NCBI GenBank assembly: GCA_036555585.1
Contig: DATBLE010000012.1
Coordinates: forward strand, 124,001 to 188,000
Length of the DNA: 64,000 nucleotides
Direction: 5' to 3'
From: DATBLE01 sp036555585
GTDB lineage: Bacteria; Actinomycetota; Thermoleophilia; Gaiellales; Gaiellaceae
Shown piece after piece: positions 48,617 through 56,538 of this stretch; positions within the stretch are counted from its first letter, which is position 1, and each line of letters begins with the position of its first letter. Under the pieces are notes generated by a model that worked only from the letters and a program-made list of their open reading frames with translations, was not told the DNA's origin and ran no database searches. Both the position numbers and the translations under genes were made by a program.

Positions 48617-49986
48617 AGCCCGAACCAGCGTGTCGCATTGTCGACGCAGATCCCGCGCACGATCGAACCGAGCAGCTCGAGGTCGGGAGGGATGAGCCCG
48701 CGGTCTGCGTCGCCACCGATCGTGTCGCAGAGGATCCGGCGAAAGAGCTCGTGCCGGGTCATCGAGAGGAGCGAGCGCGAATCCGTCACCATCCCCGTGA
48801 AGCCCGCGAGCCTTCCTGTGCGGGAGAGGACGTCGAGTTGCCTGCGCATCCCGTCCTCATGGTCGTTGAACCACCACGGCGGCCCCCACTGCACGAGCGG
48901 AGCGACGCCGGGTCGCGAGAATGCTCCCGCAACCGTGGCGAACAGGGTGTCATCGGCAGGGTTCGCGTTGTAGAGAACCGTGCGCGGGAGGCAGCCGTCC
49001 CGCTCCAGTGACGAAAGGAAGCGAACGAGACCGGGCCCCTGCCTCCGGTCGCCGACGGCGTCGGCACCGCTGTCCGGCCGAACGCGGGACGAGAGGTTGC
49101 GGCGGGGGCCCAGGTGAAGCTGCAGGACGCCCTGAGAGTCGGCTGCGAGCCGCGCCGCGAGCGCCACCACCTCGAGCAACACCGCGTCCCGGCCGGGACG
49201 GTCCGCAGCTTCGCCCGACTTCACGCGCCGCACGGCCGCATCGGCGCGCGCCGGGTCGCGCTCGCTCGCCGGCAGGCTCGCGAGGCCGTGATCGCTGGCA
49301 CGCCCCCCGGCGGCGGCGAAGCGCTCGTAGGCGCGGGTGAGCGCTGCAAGCAGCGACTCGAGATCCTCGACGGGCCCTGAAAGGCGTGCGGCCCACGCGT
49401 TCCATGCCTCCGGGTCGCCGAGCAGCACGTGCGCGGCGTCCGGGCGGAACGTCGGGATCATCGTAGGCCCAGCCCCGGTCTCTCGGTGAAGGCGATGAGT
49501 GTCGAGGTCGTCGGCGGGATCGTCGGTCGTCGCGACCGCGGTGACGTCGAACCGCTCGAGGAGCGCTCGCGCGGGCAGCTCGGGCAGGCGCCGGTTGACC
49601 TCCTCCCAGATGTCGCGCGCGGTGCTCGGGCCGAGCGGAGCGTCGATCCCGAAGACGCGGCGCAGCTCGAGGTGGCTCCAGACATACAAGGGGTTGCGAA
49701 TCAGGGACGGCAACGCCTCGGCCCACGCCGCGAACCGCTCCCACGGATCGGCGTCACCGGTCACAAGCCGTTCCTCCACCCCGGCCTGGCGCATCGCCCG
49801 CCACTTGTAGTGGTCGTCGTCGAGCCAGAGGTCGGTCAGGGTCTCGAAGCGCCGATTGCCTGCGATGTCCCCCGGCGGCAGGTGATTGTGCAGGTCGACG
49901 ATCGGCAGGCCCGCCGCAACGTCGTGATAGAGCAACCGGCCGGTCTCGGTCGAGAGCAGGAAGTCGTCGTGAAGGAACGCGCTCAC
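48607..49986 (-). CDS. uxaC: Uronate isomerase
   Basis: 459 residues. Converts D-glucuronate to D-fructuronate (and galacturonate to tagaturonate). Metal-dependent hydrolase relative: LPIVDLHNHLPPGDIAGNRRFE (two His), LYVWSHLELRRVFG, TTDDPADDLDTHR, LQLHLGPRRN, FTGMVTDSRSLLSMTRHELFRRILCD. Starts 16 bases after the SDR with GTG 49986. No mannonate dehydratase (uxuA), KDG kinase or aldolase is nearby. Confidence 0.95.
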   Translation of the reverse strand: MSAFLHDDFLLSTETGRLLYHDVAAGLPIVDLHNHLPPGDIAGNRRFETLTDLWLDDDHYKWRAMRQAGVEERLVTGDADPWERFAAWAEALPSLIRNPLYVWSHLELRRVFGIDAPLGPSTARDIWEEVNRRLPELPARALLERFDVTAVATTDDPADDLDTHRLHRETGAGPTMIPTFRPDAAHVLLGDPEAWNAWAARLSGPVEDLESLLAALTRAYERFAAAGGRASDHGLASLPASERDPARADAAVRRVKSGEAADRPGRDAVLLEVVALAARLAADSQGVLQLHLGPRRNLSSRVRPDSGADAVGDRRQGPGLVRFLSSLERDGCLPRTVLYNANPADDTLFATVAGAFSRPGVAPLVQWGPPWWFNDHEDGMRRQLDVLSRTGRLAGFTGMVTDSRSLLSMTRHELFRRILCDTIGGDADRGLIPPDLELLGSIVRGICVDNATRWFGLWA

Positions 49987-50002
49987 CCGTTGTTACGGCG
50001 GC

Positions 50003-50827
50003 TCATACTCCGCTGAAGGCGCCGAAGCCGCCGTCGACGGGCACGACGACGCCGTTGACGAAGCGCGAGGCGGGGCTGCACAGCCAGAGCAGGGTCGTCA
50101 CCAGATCGTCCGGTTCGCCGAAGCGGCCCGCGGGCGTGTGGTCGACGATCGTGCGACCGCGGGCCGTCAGGTCCCCTGCCTCGTCCAGCAACAGTGCTCG
50201 GTTCTGGTCGCCGACGAAGAAGCCGGGAGCGATCGCGTTGACCCGAAGCCGGTCGCCGAAGTTGCGAGCGCAATCGACGGCGAGCCAGCGGGTGAAGTTG
50301 TCGACGGCCGCCTTCGCGGAGCCGTAGCCGACGACACGCGTCAGGGCGCGCTGAGCCCCCATCGACGAGACGTTGACGATGCTGCGCGACTCGTCGTCGC
50401 TCGCACCACGCGGGACCATGGCTGCGCCGAAGACCTGGCACGGAAGGACCGTGCCGAACAGGTTGAGGTCCACCACCTTCCGCAGCGCGTCCGCGGGCAG
50501 GTCGAAGAACGTCCGCCCCTCGTCGAGCGTCGCCTCCGGCGCGTTCCCGCCGGCGGCGTTGACGAGAACGTCGATTCGCCCGTGACGCTCGAGCACCTCG
50601 TCTCGCGCGCGCTGGAGCTGGGGCCGGTCGAGCACGTCCGCCGAGAGCGCGAACGCATTTGCGCCCGCCGCCGCCACCGTGTCGGCGACGCGGTCAGCGC
50701 TCCGGGCGAGGACGCCGACGGCCGCGCCTGCGGCTGCGAGGGCGCGCGCGAGTGCGGAGCCGAGCGCGCCGCTGCCGCCGGTGACGACCGCGACGCGGCC
50801 GGTGAGGTCGAACTGCGAAGAGGGCAT
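50003..50827 (-). CDS. SDR-type mannonate/fructuronate oxidoreductase
   Basis: 274 residues. Rossmann TGGSGALGSALA, a lengthened loop VNAAGGNAPEATLDE and NVSSMGAQ with YGSAKAA catalytic residues. The NAAGGN-xPEATL stretch resembles the SDR-type UxuB of Bacillus, which reduces D-fructuronate to D-mannonate. First gene of the uxuB-like/uxaC/kinase-epimerase operon. ATG 50827 lies 6 nt after TAACGT. Confidence 0.85.
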   Translation of the reverse strand: MPSSQFDLTGRVAVVTGGSGALGSALARALAAAGAAVGVLARSADRVADTVAAAGANAFALSADVLDRPQLQRARDEVLERHGRIDVLVNAAGGNAPEATLDEGRTFFDLPADALRKVVDLNLFGTVLPCQVFGAAMVPRGASDDESRSIVNVSSMGAQRALTRVVGYGSAKAAVDNFTRWLAVDCARNFGDRLRVNAIAPGFFVGDQNRALLLDEAGDLTARGRTIVDHTPAGRFGEPDDLVTTLLWLCSPASRFVNGVVVPVDGGFGAFSGV

Positions 50828-50833
50828 CGGCCT

Positions 50834-50839
50834 ACGTTA
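50834..50839 (-). promoter_or_regulatory. Leaderless -10 (TAACGT) for uronate operon
   Basis: TAACGT, then 6 nt, then ATG 50827 on the minus strand. No regulator gene or operator was recognised in the 216-base gap to tRNA-Val. Confidence 0.5.
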
Positions 50840-51043
50840 GCCCGCCTACGTGATGACCCGAATCGACGCCAGGCAAGGCTCGTTCCGCCGACCAGCAGCG
50901 GCGTCACCTCGCGTGCCAGGTCTTGCGTCGCAACATCCGCCGCCGCGGCCGACCTGGCGGCCGCGGCTCGGATCGAGCCGCCTCAGAGGCGCGGCCGAAG
51001 GCCGCTGCCCCGAGCAGAAAAGCGAAGCGGTGCGAGGGAGAAA

Positions 51044-51116
51044 TGGGCGGTACTGGGCTCGAACCAGTGACCTCCTGCGTGTAAGGCAGGCGCTCTCCCA
51101 ACTGAGCTAACCGCCC
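51044..51116 (-). tRNA. tRNA-Val (TAC)
   Basis: 73 nt on the minus strand. Acceptor pairs GGGCGGT with ACCGCCC, discriminator A. D-arm GCTC/GAGC, anticodon stem CCTGC/GCAGG with loop CTTACAC (anticodon TAC), T-arm with GGTTCGAGCCC. CCA is not encoded. Nothing convincing was seen in the 216 bases between it and the SDR start besides that promoter. Confidence 0.95.
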
Positions 51117-51175
51117 CGGCCCGCACACACTAGCCACGGCGGTCGGCGCCCACACGGCGGCGCGCGCTTCGGACC

Positions 51176-51204
51176 GCAGTGACAGGCTTCGAGCCTGTCA
51201 CTGC
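51176..51204. repeat. Palindromic repeat, GTGACAGG type
   Basis: Perfect 13-base arms GCAGTGACAGGCT / AGCCTGTCACTGC around TCG, 16 bases after the zur stop on its strand. Same family as 1525-1552. Position fits a transcript-end hairpin without T-run. Confidence 0.7.
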
Positions 51205-51219
51205 TTCGGCGCCCGCCGC

Positions 51220-51639
51220 TCAGCGGCACTCGGCGCACAGGCCGCGGATCTCGACCTCGTGGCCCGTGGTCGTGAAGCCGTGGCGTCTCGCCTGTTGCTT
51301 GACCCACGCGTCGAGGTCGCAGTCCGGGAGCTCGACCACGCAGTGGCAGCCCGTGCACACCAGGTGGTGGTGATGGTCGTCGGCACAGAGCCGGTAGCAG
51401 AGCTCGCCGGCGTGGTGCGAGAACGTGTCGACCGCGCTCCGCTCCTGGAGCAGGCCGAGCGTCCGGTAGACCGTGGCCAGCCCGACGTTGGTGCCCTTAC
51501 GGCGCAGGCGGTCGTGGAGGCCTGCCGCGGTGACGTCGTTGTGCTCGCGGGCGAGCTCCTGGACGACGAGGACGCGCTGCGGCGTCTCCCGGATGCCGTG
51601 CCGGGCGAGGACGTCAGCCGCTTGCCTCGAGGCCCTCAT
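51220..51639 (-). CDS. zur: Fur-family metalloregulator, probably Zur
   Basis: 139 residues. Winged helix: ETPQRVLVVQELAREHNDVTAAGLHDRLRRKGTNVGLATVYRTLGLL. His-rich centre DDHHHHLVCTGCHCVVEL and C-terminal CAEC give metal and structural Zn sites. Divergent from znuACB, so zinc is the likely signal. ATG 51639 lies 7 nt after TATGCT. Longer frames upstream would run through the operator. Confidence 0.88.
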   Translation of the reverse strand: MRASRQAADVLARHGIRETPQRVLVVQELAREHNDVTAAGLHDRLRRKGTNVGLATVYRTLGLLQERSAVDTFSHHAGELCYRLCADDHHHHLVCTGCHCVVELPDCDLDAWVKQQARRHGFTTTGHEVEIRGLCAECR

Positions 51640-51645
51640 GTCGCC

Positions 51646-51652
51646 TAGCATA
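51646..51652. promoter_or_regulatory. Overlapping divergent -10 elements, zur/znuA
   Basis: TAGCATA carries plus-strand TAGCAT (51646-51651; 7 nt to TTG 51659) and minus-strand TATGCT (51647-51652; 7 nt to ATG 51639). The two hexamers overlap by 5 bases. Confidence 0.6.
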
Positions 51653-51658
51653 GCGGCG

Positions 51659-52513
51659 TTGAGATTGAGAATCATTATCATCGTACTGAGCGCGATCGTC
51701 GTCGGGACGGTGGCCGCGGCGTTCGCCGCGGGCGGCGATGCGACGGGCCGCGACCACGACAGCGTCGTCGCAGCCTTCTATCCCCTTGCCTACGCGGCCG
51801 AGCAGCTCGGCGGGCCCCGCCTTCGAGTCACCAACCTGACTCCGGCCGGCGCGGAGCCGCACGATCTCGAGCTCTCGCCCGCAGACGTCGCGACGGTGAA
51901 GGCCGCCCGCCTGGTGCTGCTGATGGGCCACGGCTTCCAGCCGCAGGTCGAGCGTGCAGCCCGCGGGTCGAACGCCCGGGTCGTCAGCCTGCTCGACGCG
52001 CCCGGACTGCGTCGGATGGGCGACGACCCCCACGTCTGGCTCGATCCGCTCCGCTACGCCGTCCCCGTGCGGGCGATCGGGAAGGTCATGCACGCGAACG
52101 CCGCGCCGCTCCTCGCCCGGCTGCATGCGCTCGACCGCGCATACCGAGCCGGCCTCGCCCATTGCGCCGCCCGCGACCTCGTCACCAGCCACGCGGCGTT
52201 CGGCTACCTGACCCGCCGCTACGGCCTGCGGCAGATCGCGGTCGAGGGCCTCGTCCCCGAGGCGGAGCCCGCTCCACGCGACCTCGCCCGGGCGGTGGCG
52301 ACGGTCCGGGCCAGCGGTGCGACGACCGTCTTCACGGAGCCCCTCGCCTCGCCGCAGGTCGCGCGGACGGTCGCGCGCGAGAGCGGGACGACGGTCTCTC
52401 CGCTCGACCCGCTCGAGGGGCTCTCGCCGAGAGCGCTTGCAGCCGGCGCTGACTACTTCACGGTGATGCGCGCCAACCTCGCGGCGATCAGGAAGGGACT
52501 CGGATGCCGCTAG
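51659..52513 (+). CDS. znuA: Zinc ABC transporter substrate-binding protein
   Basis: 284 residues. Signal anchor at the start (LRIIIIVLSAIVVGTVAAAFAA). Metal-binding fold with His in GAEPHDLELSP, DDPHVWLDPL and SHAAFGYLTRRYGL, and the late FTEPLASP acid region. The acidic/His-rich loop of Gram-negative ZnuA is absent. TTG 51659 is chosen from the -10; the Fur-type box lies inside codons 3-8. Overlaps znuC by 10 bases. Confidence 0.88.
   Translation: MRLRIIIIVLSAIVVGTVAAAFAAGGDATGRDHDSVVAAFYPLAYAAEQLGGPRLRVTNLTPAGAEPHDLELSPADVATVKAARLVLLMGHGFQPQVERAARGSNARVVSLLDAPGLRRMGDDPHVWLDPLRYAVPVRAIGKVMHANAAPLLARLHALDRAYRAGLAHCAARDLVTSHAAFGYLTRRYGLRQIAVEGLVPEAEPAPRDLARAVATVRASGATTVFTEPLASPQVARTVARESGTTVSPLDPLEGLSPRALAAGADYFTVMRANLAAIRKGLGCR
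51666..51680. promoter_or_regulatory. Fur/Zur-type 7-1-7 box
   Basis: TGAGAAT-C-ATTATCA, a 7-1-7 inverted repeat with one mismatch, as in Fur-family operators. It covers znuA positions +8 to +22 if TTG 51659 is also the transcription start, and lies upstream of the zur -10, so it can control both. Confidence 0.7.
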
Positions 52514-53223
52514 CCGTCGAGCTCGACGACGTCTCGTTCGGCTACGACGCCCGGCGGCCGGTCCTCGAGGACGCCAGCTTCGAGGTGCCCGCGGGCCAGT
52601 TTGTCGCGATCGCCGGGCCGAACGGCGGCGGCAAGACGACCCTGTTGCGGCTGATCGTCGGCCTCGTCCGGCCCCAGTCCGGCACGGTCCGCGTCTTCGG
52701 CGAGCCGGTCGGCGCCGCGGCCCGGCGCGGGCTCGTCGGCTATCTGCCGCAGCGCGCCCAGCTCGGCATCGAAGCGCCTGCGACCGTCCGCGAGGTCGTC
52801 TCGGCCGGCCGCGTCACCCGGCGCCGCCTGTTCGGGCCGCTGAGCTCCGACGACCGCGACGCCGTCGACGCCTCGATCGCCCGGGTCGGGCTCTCTGCGC
52901 AGGCCGACGAGCCGCTGGCCACGCTCTCGGGCGGCCAGCAGCAGCGAGCGTTCATCGCGAAGGCGATCGCGGGCCGGCCGCGGCTGTTGATCCTCGACGA
53001 GCCGACCACCGGCGTCGATGCCGACGCTCAGGACGCCCTCGCCGCCCTGCTCGCGCGGCTCCACCGCGAGCTGCACGTGACCGTCCTCTACGTGTCGCAC
53101 GAGTTCGGCGCGGTCGAGCACGTCGCCGAGCGTCTGCTCCTCGTCCGCGGCGGCGTCGAGTTCGACGGCCCTCCGTCCGCCCTGCCCGAGCGGTGGCACG
53201 ACCCCTCCCACGCCCATGCTTGA
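52504..53223 (+). CDS. znuC: Zinc ABC transporter ATPase
   Basis: 239 residues: Walker A GPNGGGKTT, Q-loop YLPQRAQ, signature LSGGQQQR, Walker B LLILDEPTTGVD and switch His in YVSHEFG. Overlaps znuA and znuB; part of the zinc uptake operon. Confidence 0.94.
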   Translation: MPLAVELDDVSFGYDARRPVLEDASFEVPAGQFVAIAGPNGGGKTTLLRLIVGLVRPQSGTVRVFGEPVGAAARRGLVGYLPQRAQLGIEAPATVREVVSAGRVTRRRLFGPLSSDDRDAVDASIARVGLSAQADEPLATLSGGQQQRAFIAKAIAGRPRLLILDEPTTGVDADAQDALAALLARLHRELHVTVLYVSHEFGAVEHVAERLLLVRGGVEFDGPPSALPERWHDPSHAHA

Positions 53224-54016
53224 CCACGAGTTCATGCGGCTGGCGTTCGGCGCTGGCGCCGTCGTCGGCGTGCTCGCGCCGGCGGTCGGCTTCTTCCTGG
53301 TGCAGCGGCGGATGAGCCTGATCGGCGACGGGATCGGCCACGTCGCGTTCGCAGGCGTGGCGCTCGGCTACCTGCTCGGGATCGCGCCCGTCGCGACGGC
53401 CCTGGTCGCCTCGGTGGCCGGCGCGATCGCGGTCGAGTGGCTGCGGGCGAACCGCCGGACGGCGGGCGACCAGGCGCTGGCGCTCCTCTTCTACACCGGG
53501 ATCGCCGCCGGGGTCGTGTTCGTGTCCTCGGCCGGCGCGCTGAACGCGAACCTGTTCTCGTTCCTGTTCGGCTCGATCCTGACCGTCACCCGCGGCGGCC
53601 TCCTGCTCGTCGCCGTGGTGGGCGGCGCGGGCATCGTCCTGATCGCTGTCCTCTACCGGGCGCTCGTCGCGGTCGCGCTCGACGAGGAGGGAGCCCGCGT
53701 GTCCGGCCTGCCGGTGGGAACGCTGAACGTCGTGGTGGCAGGGCTCGCCGGGGTCACGATCGCGCTCTCGATGCGGATCGTCGGGATCCTGTTGATCGCG
53801 GCGCTGATGGTGCTGCCGGTGACCGCCGCGGGACGCCTGGCGCGAAGCGTGGCCTCGACGTTCGTGCTCTCGATGGCGATCGGGCTCGGCTCGGTCTTCG
53901 TCGGCCTGACGCTGTCGTACTACGCCGACCTGGCCCCCGGCGGCGCGATCGTCCTCGTGGCGGCGGGTGCGTACGTCGCGGCGGCGGCCAGCACCCGTCT
54001 AGCCTTCCGGGCGTGA
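53216..54016 (+). CDS. znuB: Zinc ABC transporter permease
   Basis: 266 residues, about eight membrane helices, ABC-3 family: VLAPAVGFFLVQRRMSLIGDGIGHVAFAGVALG and LLIAALMVLPVTAAGRLARS (coupling loop). Overlaps znuC by 8 bases. A strong hairpin follows at 54039. Confidence 0.94.
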   Translation: MLDHEFMRLAFGAGAVVGVLAPAVGFFLVQRRMSLIGDGIGHVAFAGVALGYLLGIAPVATALVASVAGAIAVEWLRANRRTAGDQALALLFYTGIAAGVVFVSSAGALNANLFSFLFGSILTVTRGGLLLVAVVGGAGIVLIAVLYRALVAVALDEEGARVSGLPVGTLNVVVAGLAGVTIALSMRIVGILLIAALMVLPVTAAGRLARSVASTFVLSMAIGLGSVFVGLTLSYYADLAPGGAIVLVAAGAYVAAAASTRLAFRA

Positions 54017-54038
54017 TCATCAGCTCTTCGAGAAGGAG

Positions 54039-54062
54039 ATCGGCCCGCCGGAGCGGGCCGAT
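54039..54062. terminator. Hairpin after znuB
   Basis: Perfect 10-base stem ATCGGCCCGC / GCGGGCCGAT with a CGGA loop. It has no T-run, as is common for actinobacterial ends. A smaller hairpin GGTTC-TGT-GAACC follows at 54080-54092; the remaining bases to the pobA stop at 54246 hold nothing I recognise. Confidence 0.6.
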
Positions 54063-54245
54063 CGGTGAAACCGCACTTCGGTTCTGTGAACCAGGTGCAC
54101 GATTGATACCCGTCTCGGATTCTACAGGGCGCACGACGCCGGATACGAGCGGTCGCCGGCCGCCGGCCCTCGCACACCCTGAAACCGCGGAAGGCGCCGG
54201 AGTCGAACCGGATCCGGTGGCAAGCCGGCTGGCGGAGCAGGAAGC

Positions 54246-55409
54246 TCAGTAGCCGACGTAGTTCTCGGCTAACGAGGTCGCGGCTACGCGCGAGCCGACC
54301 ACGTAGCGCAGCTGCGACTGGCGCAACCGGTAGCCGAACGGGTCTTCGCCGGGCGGGAGGTGCAGCATGGTCGTCATCCACCACGAGAAGTGCTCCGCCC
54401 GCCAGACCCGGCGGAGGCACTCGGGCGAGTAGCGCTCGAGCACGGCGTTGTCGCCCGAGCGGTACCAGTCGACGATCGTCTCGGCGAGCAGGCGCACGTC
54501 GCCGATCGCGAGGTTCAGGCCTTTCGCCCCGGTCGGCGGGACGATGTGGGCCGCGTCGCCCGCCAGGAACAGGCATCCGTGGCGCATCGGCTCCGCCACG
54601 AAGCTGCGCATACCCGTGACGCCCTTCTCCAGCACAGGGCCCTCGGCGAGCGTCCAGCCCTCGAGCCCGACCCGGGTCTGCAGCTCCTCCCAGATCCGCC
54701 CGTCCGGCCAGAGCGCGAGCTCCTCGTCGGGCGCGCACTGGAGGTAGTAGCGCGAGAGCTGCCGCGTGCGCAGGCTGAGCAGGGCGAAGCCCCGCTCGTG
54801 CGTGCAGTAGGTGACCTCCTCGATCGACGGTGCGACCTCGGCGAGGACCCCGAGCCAGCCGAACGGGTACTCGCGCGAGAACTCGGTCAGCACGCCGGCC
54901 GGAATGCTCGGGCGGCAGACGCCGTGGAAGCCGTCGCAGCCCGCGATCACGTCGCACTCGAGCTCCTGCCGCGCCCCCTCGTGGACGAACGTGATCCTCG
55001 GTCGGTCGGTCTCCAGGTCGTGGACCGCGACCTCGCCGACCTCGAACAGCAACGGCCGGCCCGTCGCGAGCCGCGCCTCGATCAGGTCCTTGACGATCTC
55101 GGTCTGCCCGTAGATGACGATCGACTTGCCGACCAGCGCCTCGAGGTCGATCCGGTGCCGCTCGCCGTCGAACTGGATGCCGATCCCGGCGTGCACCTCG
55201 CCCTCGCGCTGCATCCGCTCGCCGACGCCCGTCTCGACCAGCAGGTCGGACGTCCCCTGCTCGAGCACGCCCGCCCGAATCCGCGCCTCGACGTACTCGC
55301 GGCTGCGATCCTCGAGCACGACCGAGTCGATGCCTTCGAGGTGGAGCAGGTGCGCGAGCATGAGCCCGGCCGGACCGGCCCCGACGATCCCCACCTGCGT
55401 ACGGGTCAC
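54246..55409 (-). CDS. pobA: 4-hydroxybenzoate 3-monooxygenase
   Basis: 387 residues. FAD fold VGIVGAGPAGLMLAHLL, the flavin/NAD(P)H motif CDVIAGCDGFHGVCRPSIP and GDAAHIVPPTGAKGLNLAIGDV. It makes protocatechuate from 4-hydroxybenzoate, feeding the pca genes upstream in the same operon. ATG/stop overlap with pcaC by 4 bases. Confidence 0.95.
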   Translation of the reverse strand: MTRTQVGIVGAGPAGLMLAHLLHLEGIDSVVLEDRSREYVEARIRAGVLEQGTSDLLVETGVGERMQREGEVHAGIGIQFDGERHRIDLEALVGKSIVIYGQTEIVKDLIEARLATGRPLLFEVGEVAVHDLETDRPRITFVHEGARQELECDVIAGCDGFHGVCRPSIPAGVLTEFSREYPFGWLGVLAEVAPSIEEVTYCTHERGFALLSLRTRQLSRYYLQCAPDEELALWPDGRIWEELQTRVGLEGWTLAEGPVLEKGVTGMRSFVAEPMRHGCLFLAGDAAHIVPPTGAKGLNLAIGDVRLLAETIVDWYRSGDNAVLERYSPECLRRVWRAEHFSWWMTTMLHLPPGEDPFGYRLRQSQLRYVVGSRVAATSLAENYVGY

Positions 55410-55783
55410 GCGCCTTCCTCGTCCAGCACCCGCTGGGCGATCGCGAAGGCCGAGTTCGCCGCCGGGACGCCGGCGTACACGGCCGTGTGGAGGAGCACCT
55501 CCTTGATCTCGTCGACGGTCAGGCCGTTGCGGAGCGCGGCGCGGACGTGCATGGGCAGCTCGTGCTCGCGCCCGAGCGCGACCAGCAGAGCCAGCGTCAT
55601 GCAGCTGCGCGTCCTGCGGTCGAGGCCCGGCCGCGACCAGATCTCGCCCCAGGCGTACCTGGTGATCAGCTCCTGGAAATCGGCGGTGAACGGCGTCGCA
55701 TTCTCGCTCGCCCGGTCGACGTGCTCGTCGCCGAGCACCTCTCGCCGGACCTTCATCCCCCTGTCGTAGGCGTCGTCCGTCAC
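55406..55783 (-). CDS. pcaC: 4-carboxymuconolactone decarboxylase
   Basis: 125 residues: RGMKVRREVLGDEHVDRA, ITRYAWGEIWSRPGLDRRTRSCMTLALLVALGREHELPMHVRAALRNG. The conserved Glu, Cys and His of the decarboxylase (WGEIW, RSCMTLA, HVRAA) are present. Produces 3-oxoadipate enol-lactone. GTG 55783 overlaps pcaD by 4 bases. It is encoded as a separate gene here, not fused to PcaD as in PcaL. Confidence 0.93.
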   Translation of the reverse strand: MTDDAYDRGMKVRREVLGDEHVDRASENATPFTADFQELITRYAWGEIWSRPGLDRRTRSCMTLALLVALGREHELPMHVRAALRNGLTVDEIKEVLLHTAVYAGVPAANSAFAIAQRVLDEEGA

Positions 55784-56538
55784 GCCGTCTCCTCTCCGCT
55801 CAGATGGGCGAGCGCCGCGCGGTTGAACGCATCCGGCTGCTCGACGTTGAGCAGGTGCGCTGCGTCCGGGATCACGGTCACGCGGGCGCCGGGGATGCCG
55901 TCGGCGATCAGCTGCGCCTGGTCGGGCGGCGTCGCGGGGTCGTCGGCGCCTGCGAGCACCAGCGTCGGCGCCGCCACCGAGCCGAGGTCGGCGCGGAAGT
56001 CCCAGTCGCGCAGCGCCTCGCAGCACGCGGCGTAACCCTCGGGCGGCGTGGCGGCGAGCCGCGCGCGCTGCTCGGCGATGCCCGGGTACGCAGCCGTGAA
56101 CCAGCGGCCCATGGTCGCGTCCGCGATCGGCTCCATGCCCTCGGCCCTGACGAGCTGGGCCCGCTCGATCCAGCGCTCCGGCGGCCCGAAGTACGCCGAG
56201 GTACCGGCGAGGACGAGACGGTCGATCCGTTCGGCGACGTTCTTGCCGAGCCACATCCCCACCGTGCCGCCGAGCGACAGCCCGCAGAACAAGAAGCGCT
56301 CCACCCCGAGCTCGTCGAGCAGCGCGAGCAGCTCCCTGCCGAGCAGCTCGACCGTGTACGGCCCCGGTGGGACGTCAGAGCGCCCGTGTCCGAGCTGGTC
56401 GTAGCGGAGCAGCCGGAACGGGCCCGCAAACGCGGGCACCTGCGCATCCCAGAGCTCCAGCGTCGTCCCGATCGAGTTGGAGAGCACGAGGACGGGCACG
56501 TCCTCCGGGCCGTCGAAGCGGTAATGGAGCGCGCTCAC
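55780..56538 (-). CDS. pcaD: 3-oxoadipate enol-lactonase
   Basis: 252 residues of the alpha/beta-hydrolase fold. NSIGTTLELWDAQVPAF, DQLGHGRSDVP, nucleophile Ser in FCGLSLGGTVGMWLG, acid in GADDPATPP and His in DAAHLLNVEQP. Opens the enol-lactone to 3-oxoadipate. GTG 56538 overlaps pcaB by 4 bases. Confidence 0.94.
   Translation of the reverse strand: MSALHYRFDGPEDVPVLVLSNSIGTTLELWDAQVPAFAGPFRLLRYDQLGHGRSDVPPGPYTVELLGRELLALLDELGVERFLFCGLSLGGTVGMWLGKNVAERIDRLVLAGTSAYFGPPERWIERAQLVRAEGMEPIADATMGRWFTAAYPGIAEQRARLAATPPEGYAACCEALRDWDFRADLGSVAAPTLVLAGADDPATPPDQAQLIADGIPGARVTVIPDAAHLLNVEQPDAFNRAALAHLSGEETA

Noticed and set aside
50904..51155. Minus-strand frame reading GRLAQLGERLPYTQEV
   Set aside because: This is the well-known false translation of a tRNA gene, here tRNA-Val.
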